DNA from: Paenibacillus dendritiformis
Lineage (GTDB): Bacteria > Bacillota > Bacilli > Paenibacillales > Paenibacillaceae
Length of the DNA stretch: 64,000 nt
Reading direction: 5' to 3'
NCBI RefSeq assembly: GCF_021654795.1
Contig: NZ_AP025344.1
Coordinates: 3,224,501-3,288,500, forward strand
Shown: positions 50,452-59,117 of the stretch, piece by piece
Numbering within the stretch: the stretch's first letter is position 1
Layout: every line of letters begins with the position of its first letter
Program-made: the position numbers and the translations under genes
Notes under the pieces: model-generated
Seen by the model: only the letters and a program-made list of their open reading frames with translations
What the model was told of the DNA's origin: nothing
The model's database searches: none

Positions 50452-50579
50452 TGTTCTCCGGTTCTATTCGATAATGGTGCGGATTTGCTCACCGGCTTCG
50501 GCACCTCTTCCTTCCCGTCAAAGCCTTCCGGTGCACGTCGTACACTTGAGCGTGATCCGCTCTTGTCTCCTTGCAGCGA

Positions 50580-51131
50580 TCATAGCTTACCGTCTTCTTC
50601 ATCTGCGGGAATGAACTTCGTGAAGCCAGTACCCTGCTGAATAATTTGACATGCGCAGCCCGTGAAGCAATCGAAAAATACGGATTCCTCGATCTTTCTC
50701 ACATATTCCCCACTGTCTTCCTTATACCAAGGATCCAAATAAGTGAAGGTTGGCCCCTCCTTGTCTACAACGACAACCCAGTGCCCGTCCGGTCCGAACT
50801 CCTCCCCATCGTCTCTCATCAGTACCATGATCGGCGCGCCCAGCAGACAGGCTTCCCACTCATGCTTGAAAAAAGACACCCGAAACAGGATCTTCCGTTC
50901 AAATAAAAATCGGTATACGTCTTCCGGGAATACGCCTATCGGAGGATCGTTTGCTAGATAGCCCTTGATGGCTGGAGGAGCGGTCAACCTCAGCTGTTGC
51001 GCCAAATCTACAAACTTCAGTCCATCCCCGAGTCGATGATAACGCAGCAGCATCGAAAGACTCGCCACCCCGCAAGCCACCTCAGGATGGTAATCTTGAT
51101 CATGCTGACTTACAAAAAATGAATAATACAT
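50580..51131 (-). CDS. C39-like cysteine peptidase
   Basis: ATG 51131 has GAGAGG upstream and the protein then starts MYYSFFVSQHDQDYHPEVAC. The 183-residue protein has a papain-like triad: Cys20 in EVACGVASLSMLLRYH, His in GPDGHWVVVVDKEG and Asp in FTYLDPW. This matches the C39/C39-like family that processes peptides or bacteriocin leaders. No signal peptide or ABC domain. It ends CFTGCACQIIQQGTGF, unusual in having three Cys. Downstream of a GNAT gene. Confidence 0.72.
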   Translation of the reverse strand: MYYSFFVSQHDQDYHPEVACGVASLSMLLRYHRLGDGLKFVDLAQQLRLTAPPAIKGYLANDPPIGVFPEDVYRFLFERKILFRVSFFKHEWEACLLGAPIMVLMRDDGEEFGPDGHWVVVVDKEGPTFTYLDPWYKEDSGEYVRKIEESVFFDCFTGCACQIIQQGTGFTKFIPADEEDGKL

Positions 51132-51177
51132 CGCATTGATCCTCTCTCGAAATATTTTAGCCCGTCCCTCTATTTTC

Positions 51178-51747
51178 TTACTCCTGCGCACTCTGACGAG
51201 CTTTACCACGTGCGGCATACTCCGAATCCAGGATCGAATAGAAGAACTGATCCGTCCAACGCTCATTCCAGTACAACTCTTCCTTGAACACCCCTTCCCT
51301 TCTCATCCCGATATGCTCCATCAGCGCGGAAGAACGATAATTAAGAGCATTGCACATGCCGACGACCTTGTGGGCCCCCAGCTTATTGAACGCTAACGCC
51401 AGGAGCAGCTCCGCCGCTTCGCGTCCGTATCCGCGTCCGCCGTATTCCGGCAAGATCGCAAACCCGATTTCCCAGCTTTTACGCCCATCGACATAGCTCC
51501 ATATCTGTGCCATCCCGATCGGGGCGGCTGCCTGCTCCGATGCAAGCCTGACGACGAAATCATAGCTTGCCCCTTCCTCGTCTTCACTTTCGGTGATTTT
51601 CTCCTGAAAATTCTCCTTTGCCTCTTCCAGACTCGGAACCGATTCTTCAAAATGCCATAAATCTTTATCACATTCCATTTGGCACAGAAAGTCCATGTCT
51701 TCTTCCGTAATCAAGGTTAACTCGATTCTTTCGCCTTGCAATTTCAT
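51178..51747 (-). CDS. GNAT acetyltransferase (RimJ/RimL type)
   Basis: The 189-residue protein has the RimJ/RimL pattern: ERIELTLITEEDMDFL, WEIGFAILPEYGGRGYGREA, NYRSSALMEHIGMRREGVFK. These enzymes acetylate ribosomal protein N-termini or small molecules. Its stop is 46 bp before the C39-like gene, so the two may form an operon. ATG start lies behind a GGAAGAG sequence. Confidence 0.82.
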   Translation of the reverse strand: MKLQGERIELTLITEEDMDFLCQMECDKDLWHFEESVPSLEEAKENFQEKITESEDEEGASYDFVVRLASEQAAAPIGMAQIWSYVDGRKSWEIGFAILPEYGGRGYGREAAELLLALAFNKLGAHKVVGMCNALNYRSSALMEHIGMRREGVFKEELYWNERWTDQFFYSILDSEYAARGKARQSAQE

Positions 51748-51941
51748 GGCGTTCTCTTCCTATCATTCAATTTACTTTCGTATAAAAGTGATTCAGCCCG
51801 CTGCTTCCGATATTGTACCAAGAAAGAGGATTCTTTGTAATATATTCCTCTTGAGGCTCACACAACCTCCGCCACTCCCTAATCGCCCTGCCCGCCGCTC
51901 AGAACCCCTGCCTTTGCGCTTTGCAGTGTTGATATACCGCT
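51748..51941. other. Gene-free stretch before the repeat region
   Basis: Contains only a weak hairpin (AAGAGGA/TCCTCTT) and no open frame with a ribosome site. Confidence 0.4.
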
Positions 51942-52140
51942 CGGTCAGCAGCCCCGATTGGCTTTGTGCCATTATCCCGACTGGTCAAATCCCCCCGCCA
52001 TATCCCAACGAGTCAGAAACTTTTCACAATTGCGCATCGTCGCTAGCCAATCCAGCCCAACCTCCCTCCGCTCTTTGCGGCATTATCCCCTTCGGTCAGC
52101 AGCCCCGATTGGCTTTGTGCCACTATCCCGACTGGTCAGA
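51942..52140. repeat. 48-bp direct repeat, two copies
   Basis: CGGTCAGCAGCCCCGATTGG begins copies at 51942 and 52093, each 48 bp, with two mismatches. The motif TTATCCC...GGTCAG recurs between them. Function unknown; no coding frame supported. Confidence 0.75.
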
Positions 52141-52219
52141 TATTCGGATATCATTCTGTACCATTTTCCCAATTTCCAGAAACCATCCATTTGTTACGTT
52201 ATTCTTCGCCATGGCTAAA

Positions 52220-52655
52220 TTACTCATAAGAACTCCATACATTACACCTTTCTGAGGTTGGGGAGATTACTTGTGTGGAGCTCCATACATACATCATTCT
52301 AAGCCTTGGGGAAATTACTCGTAAGGAGCTCCATACATCATTCTGAGCGTTGGGGAGATTGCTTGTAAGGAGCTCCATACATTACATCATTCTGAGCGTT
52401 GGGGAGATTACTCCGTAAGGAACTCCATACCTTTACCTCATTCTGAGCGATGGGGAGAGTGTCCGTAAGGAACTCCATACCTTTACCTCATTCTGAGCGA
52501 TGGGGAGAGTGTCCGTAAGGAACTCCATACCTTTACCTCATTCTGAGCGTTGGGGAGAGTGTTCGTAAGGAACTCCATACCTTTACCTCATTCTGAGCCT
52601 TGGGGAGATTACTCGTAAGGAACTCTACCCAATATCCGCTACTTCTGAGCCTTGG
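52220..52655. repeat. About 50-bp tandem repeat, nine copies
   Basis: Units begin near GTAAGG (52225, 52273, 52321, 52365, 52415, 52465, 52515, 52565, 52615) and share TAAGGAACTCCATAC, CATTCTGAGC and TGGGGAGA. Spacing is exactly 50 bp in the last five units. There are no unique spacers, so it is not CRISPR. Homogenised on one side, degenerate on the other, as expected of an expanding tandem array. Confidence 0.88.
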
Positions 52656-52723
52656 AGAGAATGTTATAACAAGCTTTGAACATAGACATGGTTCCGTTCG
52701 CTTGCCAGAATGACTCATTTCAT

Positions 52724-52760
52724 AAGAAAAGAAGCCCGTTCGCAATCGGCGAGACGGGCT
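52724..52760 (-). terminator. Terminator of the sugar transport operon
   Basis: AGCCCGT (52733-52739) / ACGGGCT (52754-52760); minus transcript continues TCTTTTCTT. It follows the dehydrogenase stop at 52793 by about 30 bp. Confidence 0.75.
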
Positions 52761-52792
52761 GTGGCTGTACAAGCGGATATAGCGGCTCAATA

Positions 52793-54064
52793 TTAGATTG
52801 TGGCGGAGGCGAATCGCTCCAGGTACTCCGGCAGATGAACGACCTTGCCGGTGACTCTCGCCTCCTCCGCCGCAAAGGCCATCATGTGGCTCTGGACGGA
52901 ATTCTCCGCGGACGTCAGACCCTGGAGCGCGCCGCCGTTCGCCACAAGGCGAATGAAGTCCCGGATCAAGCCTTCGTCGCCTCCCCCATGTCCGGCATGG
53001 CCGCCGGGCGCCCCCAGGAAGATCGGCTCCGGCTCGTTCCGGTCAAAACGGATCAGCTCGATTTCATTCTTTTCCATCGCTCCGCGAATCTCGCCCTCCG
53101 TCCCCATCAGCTTGATCGTCCGCGAGCATTCCTTCGTGAAGGCGGACATCGTGAATACGGCCGTTACTTCATTGCGGAAGTCCATGCTCACCACCTGATG
53201 GTCGACGACATTGTTGTCGCAGTGATAGACACAGCGCCCGTACGGCCCCTCCTGGATCGCCTTCAGCCGGCCCTCATAGCTCTGATCGTCGCTGATGGCG
53301 AGCTTCATCCAGTTGTCCTCGTCCGTCAAATACGTCTTCGGCGCATAATATAGGCAGTCCTCCGCGGCCGGACAGCCGTCAAGACACCGCTTCGGGGCGC
53401 CGGCCGGCGCATTCTCGGCCTTGAAATGGCTCAAGCGGCCAAAGGAAGCGACATTGGTGCAGGACTCTCCGGCCAGCCATAGCAAAATATCCATATCGTG
53501 GCACGACTTCGCCAGAATCATCGGACTCGTCTCGTCCGCATTCCGCCAATTGCCGCGCACGAAGCTGTGCGCCTGATGCCAGTACCCGACATTCTCGTTA
53601 TGCTGAATGGACATCAGCCGTCCGATGCGGCCTTCCTCCAGCATCTGCTTGATGGTGCCGAAAAACCGGGTATAGCGCAGCACGTGGCAAATCGAGAATA
53701 CGAGCCCCGCTTGTCTCGCCCGCTCGCCCATCCGGATGCATTCCAGCGGCTTCGGGGACATCGGCTTCTCCAGGAGAACATGATAACCGCACTCCAGAGC
53801 CCTCATTGTCGGCCCATAATGCATATAGTCCTGCGTGCAGATAAGGACGGCATCCGCCAGCTTCGGCCGATTCATCATCTCGCGCCAATCCGCGAAGCAC
53901 ATCTCATCCGGTAGCCGGTGCGCCTGCTGGAAGCTCATTCGTCTCTCCTCCACAGGCTCGGCCACCGCGACGACTTCGGCCTCGTCGGGATGTTCAAGGG
54001 CATAATTCGTGTAGTTGACTCCTCGAAGTCCCGCCCCGATCAAGGCCAGCTTTACTTTCTTCAT
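52793..54064 (-). CDS. Gfo/Idh/MocA-family oxidoreductase
   Basis: NAD(P)-dependent dehydrogenase of sugars or inositols. The 423-residue protein has the Rossmann ALIGAGLRGVNYTNYALEHP, the VLLEKPMSPKP motif with catalytic Lys, and AKSCHDMDILLWLAG with the His/Asp pair. A Cys-rich insert (CLDGCPAAEDCLYY) follows. ATG 54064 has GGAGGAG upstream; 54109 is less likely. Last gene of the sugar ABC operon, so it probably acts on the imported sugar. Confidence 0.87.
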   Translation of the reverse strand: MKKVKLALIGAGLRGVNYTNYALEHPDEAEVVAVAEPVEERRMSFQQAHRLPDEMCFADWREMMNRPKLADAVLICTQDYMHYGPTMRALECGYHVLLEKPMSPKPLECIRMGERARQAGLVFSICHVLRYTRFFGTIKQMLEEGRIGRLMSIQHNENVGYWHQAHSFVRGNWRNADETSPMILAKSCHDMDILLWLAGESCTNVASFGRLSHFKAENAPAGAPKRCLDGCPAAEDCLYYAPKTYLTDEDNWMKLAISDDQSYEGRLKAIQEGPYGRCVYHCDNNVVDHQVVSMDFRNEVTAVFTMSAFTKECSRTIKLMGTEGEIRGAMEKNEIELIRFDRNEPEPIFLGAPGGHAGHGGGDEGLIRDFIRLVANGGALQGLTSAENSVQSHMMAFAAEEARVTGKVVHLPEYLERFASATI

Positions 54065-54115
54065 CCTACTCTCTCCTCCATGTTCCGATCTGAGCGCAGT
54101 CGGCATCAACCTGCA

Positions 54116-55000
54116 TCAGCCTTTGACGCTGCCCACTGTGATGCCTTTGACAAAATACTTCTGCAAAAAGGGATAGACCGCCATAATCGGCAGCGCTCCG
54201 AGGAAGATTTGCGCGGTCCGCAGGGTCTTCTCGCCATAGCTCTGCATCGTCGCCAGCTCATCGACGGATATGCTCTCCTTGTTCGAAGAAGTGATCAGCG
54301 TGGACAAATACGTCTGCAGCGGATAATTGTCCGGTGAATTCATGTAAATAATGCCGTCGAACCAGGAATTCCAATGACCGATAATCGTGAACAGCAGAAT
54401 GGTGGCGATCGCGGGCAGAGAGACCGGCAAATAAATCCGGAACAGGAGCGACCCGTGCCCGGCGCCGTCCATAATCGCCGCTTCATCCAGATCCTTCGGA
54501 ATGTTGCGGAAAAAGTTCAGCAGCATGACCATATTCCAGACGCTCAGCGCCCCGGGGATGATGAGGGCCCAGATCGTATTCAGCAAGCCGGCGTTCTTGA
54601 CCGCCATGTACGTCGGAATCAACCCGCCGCCGAAAAACATCGTGATGACAAAAAACCATACATAAGCGGTGCGGGACTTGAAATCGCTCGTTTCCCTGGA
54701 TAGCGGATAGGCGGATAGCACGCACAGCAGCATGCTGATGGCCGTCCCGAGCACGACGCGCTGCACGGAGACCCAGAGCGATTGGAAAAATTCCGCCTTT
54801 TGCCCGAGATAGACATAGGCATCCCAGGTGAACTCCACAGGCCACAGCCGGACTTGACCGGCCACGGCGGCCGAGTTCGAGCTGAACGAGACGGCCAGCA
54901 GATGGATGAACGGAATGATGCCGAGCAGGGTAATGGAAGCCAGCACGATGCCGTTAACGATTTGAAATGCCGCTCTGGAAGGCGATGGCTTGTAATGCAT
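54116..55000 (-). CDS. Carbohydrate ABC transporter permease (LplC/YtcP-like)
   Basis: The 294-residue permease has six predicted membrane helices and the EAA loop in DEAAIMDGAGHGSLLFRIYL, which docks the ATPase. PLQTYLSTLITSSN is characteristic of the LplC-like branch. It pairs with the permease at 55019-55951 and the binding protein at 56022-57701. No ATPase gene is present, so the operon relies on a shared MsmX-like ATPase encoded elsewhere. Confidence 0.9.
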   Translation of the reverse strand: MHYKPSPSRAAFQIVNGIVLASITLLGIIPFIHLLAVSFSSNSAAVAGQVRLWPVEFTWDAYVYLGQKAEFFQSLWVSVQRVVLGTAISMLLCVLSAYPLSRETSDFKSRTAYVWFFVITMFFGGGLIPTYMAVKNAGLLNTIWALIIPGALSVWNMVMLLNFFRNIPKDLDEAAIMDGAGHGSLLFRIYLPVSLPAIATILLFTIIGHWNSWFDGIIYMNSPDNYPLQTYLSTLITSSNKESISVDELATMQSYGEKTLRTAQIFLGALPIMAVYPFLQKYFVKGITVGSVKG

Positions 55001-55018
55001 GCATGACGTCTCCTCTCG

Positions 55019-55951
55019 CTAGAATATGCGGTAATTCGTGAAGCGATAGGCCAAGTAATAAGAAATGGATACGAGGATGACCGAGATGACCGACTTGAAC
55101 AACCCGAACGCCGCCGCCGGCGAAAATTGCTGATCAATCAGCCCCATCCGGTACACTAGCGTATCAATGACATCCGCGCTCTCATACACGAGCGGATTAT
55201 ACAGCAGCAGAATCTGCTCGAAGCCGGCATTCAGCACGGACCCCAGGCTCAGCGTGGCGAGCAGCGCAATGATCGGCACGATGCCCGGCAGCGTAATATG
55301 GAGCGCCTGCTTCCATCTGCCCGCTCCGTCAATCTCCGCGGCTTCATACAGATTCGGATTGATGCCGAGAATCGCCGCCAGGTAGATGATCATGTTGTAG
55401 CCCATTCCTTTCCACACGTCCGAACCGATCAGGATGCCGCGGAACCAGCTTTTATCCCCCATGAACATAATCGGCTCCACGCCGAAGTAGGCGAGTATCG
55501 AGTTAAGCGGACCGTGCAGCGAAAAAATCTCGAAGATAACGCCCGCCAATATCGTCCAGGACAGGAAGAACGGCAGAAAGACGCTCGTCTGCACCGTGCG
55601 GACGATCCAGCTTCTCCTGATTTCTTGAAGAAGCAAGGCCAGCAGCAGCGGCACAAGCAGCGAAAATATAATTTTCAGCACCGCGATGATGATCGTATTC
55701 CACAGCACCTGATAGAAGTCAGGCATATTGAAGATGTACTCGAAGTTTTTGAGCCCGACCCACTTGGAGCCGAAAAAACCCTTCGACGGCGTATATTTCT
55801 GAAAAGCCATGACGATGCCGAACATCGGACCGTAAGCGAAAATCAGCGTGATCATCACGCCGGGAAGCAGCATGAGGTGGAGCGGCAAGGTCCGGATGCG
55901 CCGCTTCGGACGCGGCGTAACGGCAATCTGAGCTTTCGTCGCATTCAACAT
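55019..55951 (-). CDS. Carbohydrate ABC transporter permease (LplB/YteP-like)
   Basis: ATG 55951 follows GGGAGG. The 310-residue permease has six membrane helices, the LplB-type GPMFGIVMAFQKYTPSKGF and the EAA loop YEAAEIDGAGRWKQALHITL. Partner of the LplC-like permease. A hairpin between the binding protein and this gene suggests differential mRNA levels. Confidence 0.9.
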   Translation of the reverse strand: MLNATKAQIAVTPRPKRRIRTLPLHLMLLPGVMITLIFAYGPMFGIVMAFQKYTPSKGFFGSKWVGLKNFEYIFNMPDFYQVLWNTIIIAVLKIIFSLLVPLLLALLLQEIRRSWIVRTVQTSVFLPFFLSWTILAGVIFEIFSLHGPLNSILAYFGVEPIMFMGDKSWFRGILIGSDVWKGMGYNMIIYLAAILGINPNLYEAAEIDGAGRWKQALHITLPGIVPIIALLATLSLGSVLNAGFEQILLLYNPLVYESADVIDTLVYRMGLIDQQFSPAAAFGLFKSVISVILVSISYYLAYRFTNYRIF

Positions 55952-55974
55952 TCGCAGTTTCCTCCCCGTGACGG

Positions 55975-56007
55975 CGAGGGAGAGCGCGCGTCGCACCCTC
56001 TCCCTCG
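55975..56007. terminator. Intercistronic hairpin between the binding-protein and permease genes
   Basis: CGAGGGAGAG (55975-55984) / CTCTCCCTCG (55998-56007), ten perfect pairs. No U run; typical of hairpins that protect the binding-protein mRNA. Confidence 0.6.
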
Positions 56008-56021
56008 GGTTGTCGCCAAGC

Positions 56022-57701
56022 TTACTTATTGGCGTGCCATTCGTTCACTTCGTCTATAATGTCCTGCCCCCCAAGCTTCTTCCAGCTCTCTGCATACTTA
56101 TCGAATTCAATGATGGGGGCGGAGCCCATAATCATCTTCGTGAACATCTCATCCGTCATTTTGTTGAGGGAGGCGCTCTTTTCCGTCATCGTAGGCGTGG
56201 CGGTGCCGTAGAACTCATTGACGACATACGGCTTATCCCGCAGTTGGCGCGTAATTCCCCAGCCCCCGTCCTCCGCGGCGCGGCTTGTGTACATGCCCCA
56301 CATCGATTGGTCGCCTTGCAAATACTTCGTGGCCGCCTCGAACACTTCCACTGAGGTCGGATTATCCAAAGCAATCTGCTCCTGCTTGTTCTTCAACGCT
56401 TCATTCACTTCCGTGTAAGCGGTCTCGAAATCGAACGGATTGTAGAAGCGAGGCTGATACCAGTTATACACATAGCCGTTTTCGGCTTTGACCTCATCCT
56501 TGTATTTCGGCTTTTCCAGCTCCAGATAGAAATTGGCCATCTTGATGATCGCTTCGGGATGCTCATACCCTTTGCGCACGGCGTAGATGCGGCTCAGCCG
56601 CTGGCTGGGAATCAGCGTCTGTCCCGGCTTGCCGTCATAGGATGGAATCGGCACCGCAATCCACTCGGCTTCCGGATTCTGATCGCGGTTCATGTTGAGG
56701 GGCCAATTCGGATACCACCATTCCCCGAACGAGATTCCCACCTTTCCCGCGACGACATCCTCGACGACCTTGTCTATGTCCTTGAACGCGAATTCCTTGT
56801 CAATCAGGCCTTTGCTATACCATTGATTCATTCGCTCCAGCGCGGCCTTCGTCTCGGGCTGGATTTCGCCCGGCACGAGGGCGCCTTCCGCATTTTTGAT
56901 CCAGGCCTTCGGATAAGCCCCCATCGAATAGAAGAAGCCGCGGGCATCGAAGCCCCAGGATATCAGATCTTTGTTGAACGCGATCCCGTACGTATCCTTC
57001 TTGCCATTGCCGTCCGGGTCCTGATTGACGAACGCTTCGGCGACCCGCTCCAGCTCGTCCATGGTCTGCGGTACGCCGAGCTTCAGCTTGTCGAGCCAAT
57101 CCTTGCGCAGCCACAAAATCTGGGCCGACATGAACGGGTCCTCGAAATTCGGCAGCGCCAATATTTTCCCGTCGATCTTGTACATCTCCAGCGTCTTGCC
57201 GCCATCCGCTTCCACATAGGCCTTCAGTTCCGGGGAAGCATACTTCTCGTACGCTTCCGTCAAGTCCTCCAGCATGTCGTCTTCCTTGAATTTCTCATAA
57301 TCCGTAATCCCGATCTCGAATACGTCCGGCAGGTCACCTGACGCGATGGCTAGCGAGAACTTCTGCTGCGCCTGATCGCTCGGCACCTGCCAGAGGAACT
57401 CGACCTCGATGTTCAGCATCTCTTTCAGCTTCTTCAGGTACGCATTCGTCGCCGGCGTCGTCCCCTTCGGCGTCTTCGGATCCTCCGGCGCGCCATAGCC
57501 GATAACCTGCGTAACCTTGACCGGCTCCGGGTACTTCCAGAGCGGATCGGCCGAAATCTCGTTTTCTTCTGCCGCGGCCGGCGTCTCGCCCCCTGGCGGA
57601 GAGGCACCCTGCTTGCTTCCGCAGCCGGCCAGTGTGGAGACGAAGACCAGCGACAGCAGCAGCGTCCAGATAAATATGGTGTTGCGCGAGCGTGTTCTCA
57701 T
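56022..57701 (-). CDS. Sugar ABC transporter substrate-binding lipoprotein
   Basis: A 559-residue lipoprotein with signal peptide and lipobox LAGC near residue 27, and binding-protein features: DLPDVFEIGITDYEKFKEDD, LALPNFEDPFMSAQILWLRK, PDGNGKKDTYGIAFNK and KVGISFGEWWYPNW. This size and layout is that of LplA/YtcQ-type binding proteins. First gene of the operon, with a cre-like site in its promoter region and the YesN/YesM-like regulators just upstream. Confidence 0.9.
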   Translation of the reverse strand: MRTRSRNTIFIWTLLLSLVFVSTLAGCGSKQGASPPGGETPAAAEENEISADPLWKYPEPVKVTQVIGYGAPEDPKTPKGTTPATNAYLKKLKEMLNIEVEFLWQVPSDQAQQKFSLAIASGDLPDVFEIGITDYEKFKEDDMLEDLTEAYEKYASPELKAYVEADGGKTLEMYKIDGKILALPNFEDPFMSAQILWLRKDWLDKLKLGVPQTMDELERVAEAFVNQDPDGNGKKDTYGIAFNKDLISWGFDARGFFYSMGAYPKAWIKNAEGALVPGEIQPETKAALERMNQWYSKGLIDKEFAFKDIDKVVEDVVAGKVGISFGEWWYPNWPLNMNRDQNPEAEWIAVPIPSYDGKPGQTLIPSQRLSRIYAVRKGYEHPEAIIKMANFYLELEKPKYKDEVKAENGYVYNWYQPRFYNPFDFETAYTEVNEALKNKQEQIALDNPTSVEVFEAATKYLQGDQSMWGMYTSRAAEDGGWGITRQLRDKPYVVNEFYGTATPTMTEKSASLNKMTDEMFTKMIMGSAPIIEFDKYAESWKKLGGQDIIDEVNEWHANK

Positions 57702-57760
57702 GCGAATCCCCCTCTTCGAAAATCGTGCGCAATGTCTACACCATTAAGCGTAACCCTCTC

Positions 57761-57774
57761 TGTATGCGCTTTCA
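57761..57774 (-). promoter_or_regulatory. cre-like CcpA site upstream of the binding-protein gene
   Basis: TGAAAGCGCATACA on the minus strand fits the cre consensus TGWAARCGYTWNCW at 13 of 14 positions (A in place of T at position 10). It stands about 60 bp before the start, within the probable promoter. It predicts catabolite repression of the operon. Confidence 0.55.
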
Positions 57775-57806
57775 ATTTCACTTTATTGACATTGCTTTCG
57801 ATTTAT

Positions 57807-59117
57807 TTACCTCATTTCCTTAAGATGAGCTTCCCGGTATTCCTGCGGGGTCTGACCGGTCAGTTTTTTGAAGAAGGTCGTAAAATAAGACGGGGAGTTG
57901 AAGCCGAGCCGGAAGGCGATCTCATGAAATTTCAAACGCTCCTCGACTATCCATCTCTTCGCGGCCTTCAGCCGGGCATCGGAAATAGACTCAGACAGAT
58001 TGCGGCCGGTCACCTGCTTGTAGTACCGGGATAGATAGCTCGGATTCATATGAACCTTCTCGGCAATCCGGACGAGGGACAGATCATCGCTCAGATGGCT
58101 GGCAATAAACTCATGCACCTCCCGCACCCAGCGTTCCGTATCGTCTTCCTGCTGCAGCCGCCCATCGTCCGCAATCGTCAGATGAGCCGTCCCCGATACG
58201 CGGCGCTGCACCTTCTGCCGCAAGGAATCGAGCTCACGCTCCCATGTGTCCCATCCAAGCGGCTGGCGATGGAAGAAGAAGGATACCTCCAAATCCAGAA
58301 GAGAGAGGAACTCATTCTGGATATTCTCCAGAGCCCCTCTCAAATAATCGGCTACCTGATCCCACACGACGCTGCCGTCAGGGTTCCGGAACGACGCATC
58401 CTCCTTCCGCGGCTGAATCAGCCAGACGAACAAAGAGTCAGTCATCACGAAGCCGTTCGCCGCAAGCAGCGGGGGAAGCAGTGCCTTGAACACATTCAGC
58501 ACATTGCCATAGCACTTCATCTTGGTCTCCCAAGAGATGGCCTCTTTCCACCGGGCGCTGCCGACCAACACCAGAAAGGGGCTCCCTGCCTGAATCGCCC
58601 ATTCTCCGCCGCTCTTGGCGATCAGGGCCTGTCCCGCCTGCGGCTGCTCCAGCAGCGCTTGTAGCCACTCTCTCGTAAGCAGCGGCCGCAAGTATTCCAG
58701 CTCCGAACGCGCACGCCGCAGCACATCCTGCTTCTTCCGCTCTGCATCCATCTCATCGAGCACACTTTGAATCACGCTAAGCAGATGATCGTCATTCTCG
58801 GTCTTCAGGATAAAATGCGAGGCTCTCTTCTTCATCGCGCTGTAAATGTAATTGAAGTCGCTGTAGCCGGTCAAAAAAATAATGCGGCATTTCGGCCAAT
58901 AGCGCATAATGTCATCCGCCATGTCAAGCCCTGACTTCCACGGCATGTCGATGTCGCTGATGACGACATCCAGCTTCGTCCTTTTGATTATGGCCGAAGC
59001 TTCCTCGGCTCCGTACGCCTTGCAAATATCGAGCTCCTCTTGATAATGCGCGGCAAGCAGCTGAGATAATCCATCCACTACGATGGCGTCGTCATCGACG
59101 ATCAAGATTCGGTACAT
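57807..59117 (-). CDS. YesN-like AraC-type response regulator
   Basis: The receiver domain (MYRILIVDDDAIVVDG, phospho-acceptor Asp in VVISDIDMPWKSG, Thr in FLTGYSDF, Lys in FILKTEN) is joined by a long linker to a C-terminal AraC domain (LVRIAEKVHMNPSYLSRYYKQ, FHEIAFRLGFNSPSYFTTFF). Overlaps the kinase gene by 26 bp. YesN-type regulators activate the adjacent sugar ABC operon. Confidence 0.92.
   Translation of the reverse strand: MYRILIVDDDAIVVDGLSQLLAAHYQEELDICKAYGAEEASAIIKRTKLDVVISDIDMPWKSGLDMADDIMRYWPKCRIIFLTGYSDFNYIYSAMKKRASHFILKTENDDHLLSVIQSVLDEMDAERKKQDVLRRARSELEYLRPLLTREWLQALLEQPQAGQALIAKSGGEWAIQAGSPFLVLVGSARWKEAISWETKMKCYGNVLNVFKALLPPLLAANGFVMTDSLFVWLIQPRKEDASFRNPDGSVVWDQVADYLRGALENIQNEFLSLLDLEVSFFFHRQPLGWDTWERELDSLRQKVQRRVSGTAHLTIADDGRLQQEDDTERWVREVHEFIASHLSDDLSLVRIAEKVHMNPSYLSRYYKQVTGRNLSESISDARLKAAKRWIVEERLKFHEIAFRLGFNSPSYFTTFFKKLTGQTPQEYREAHLKEMR

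Noticed and set aside
52220..52655. Possible CRISPR array
   Set aside because: Units are contiguous tandem repeats without unique spacers, and no cas gene is near.
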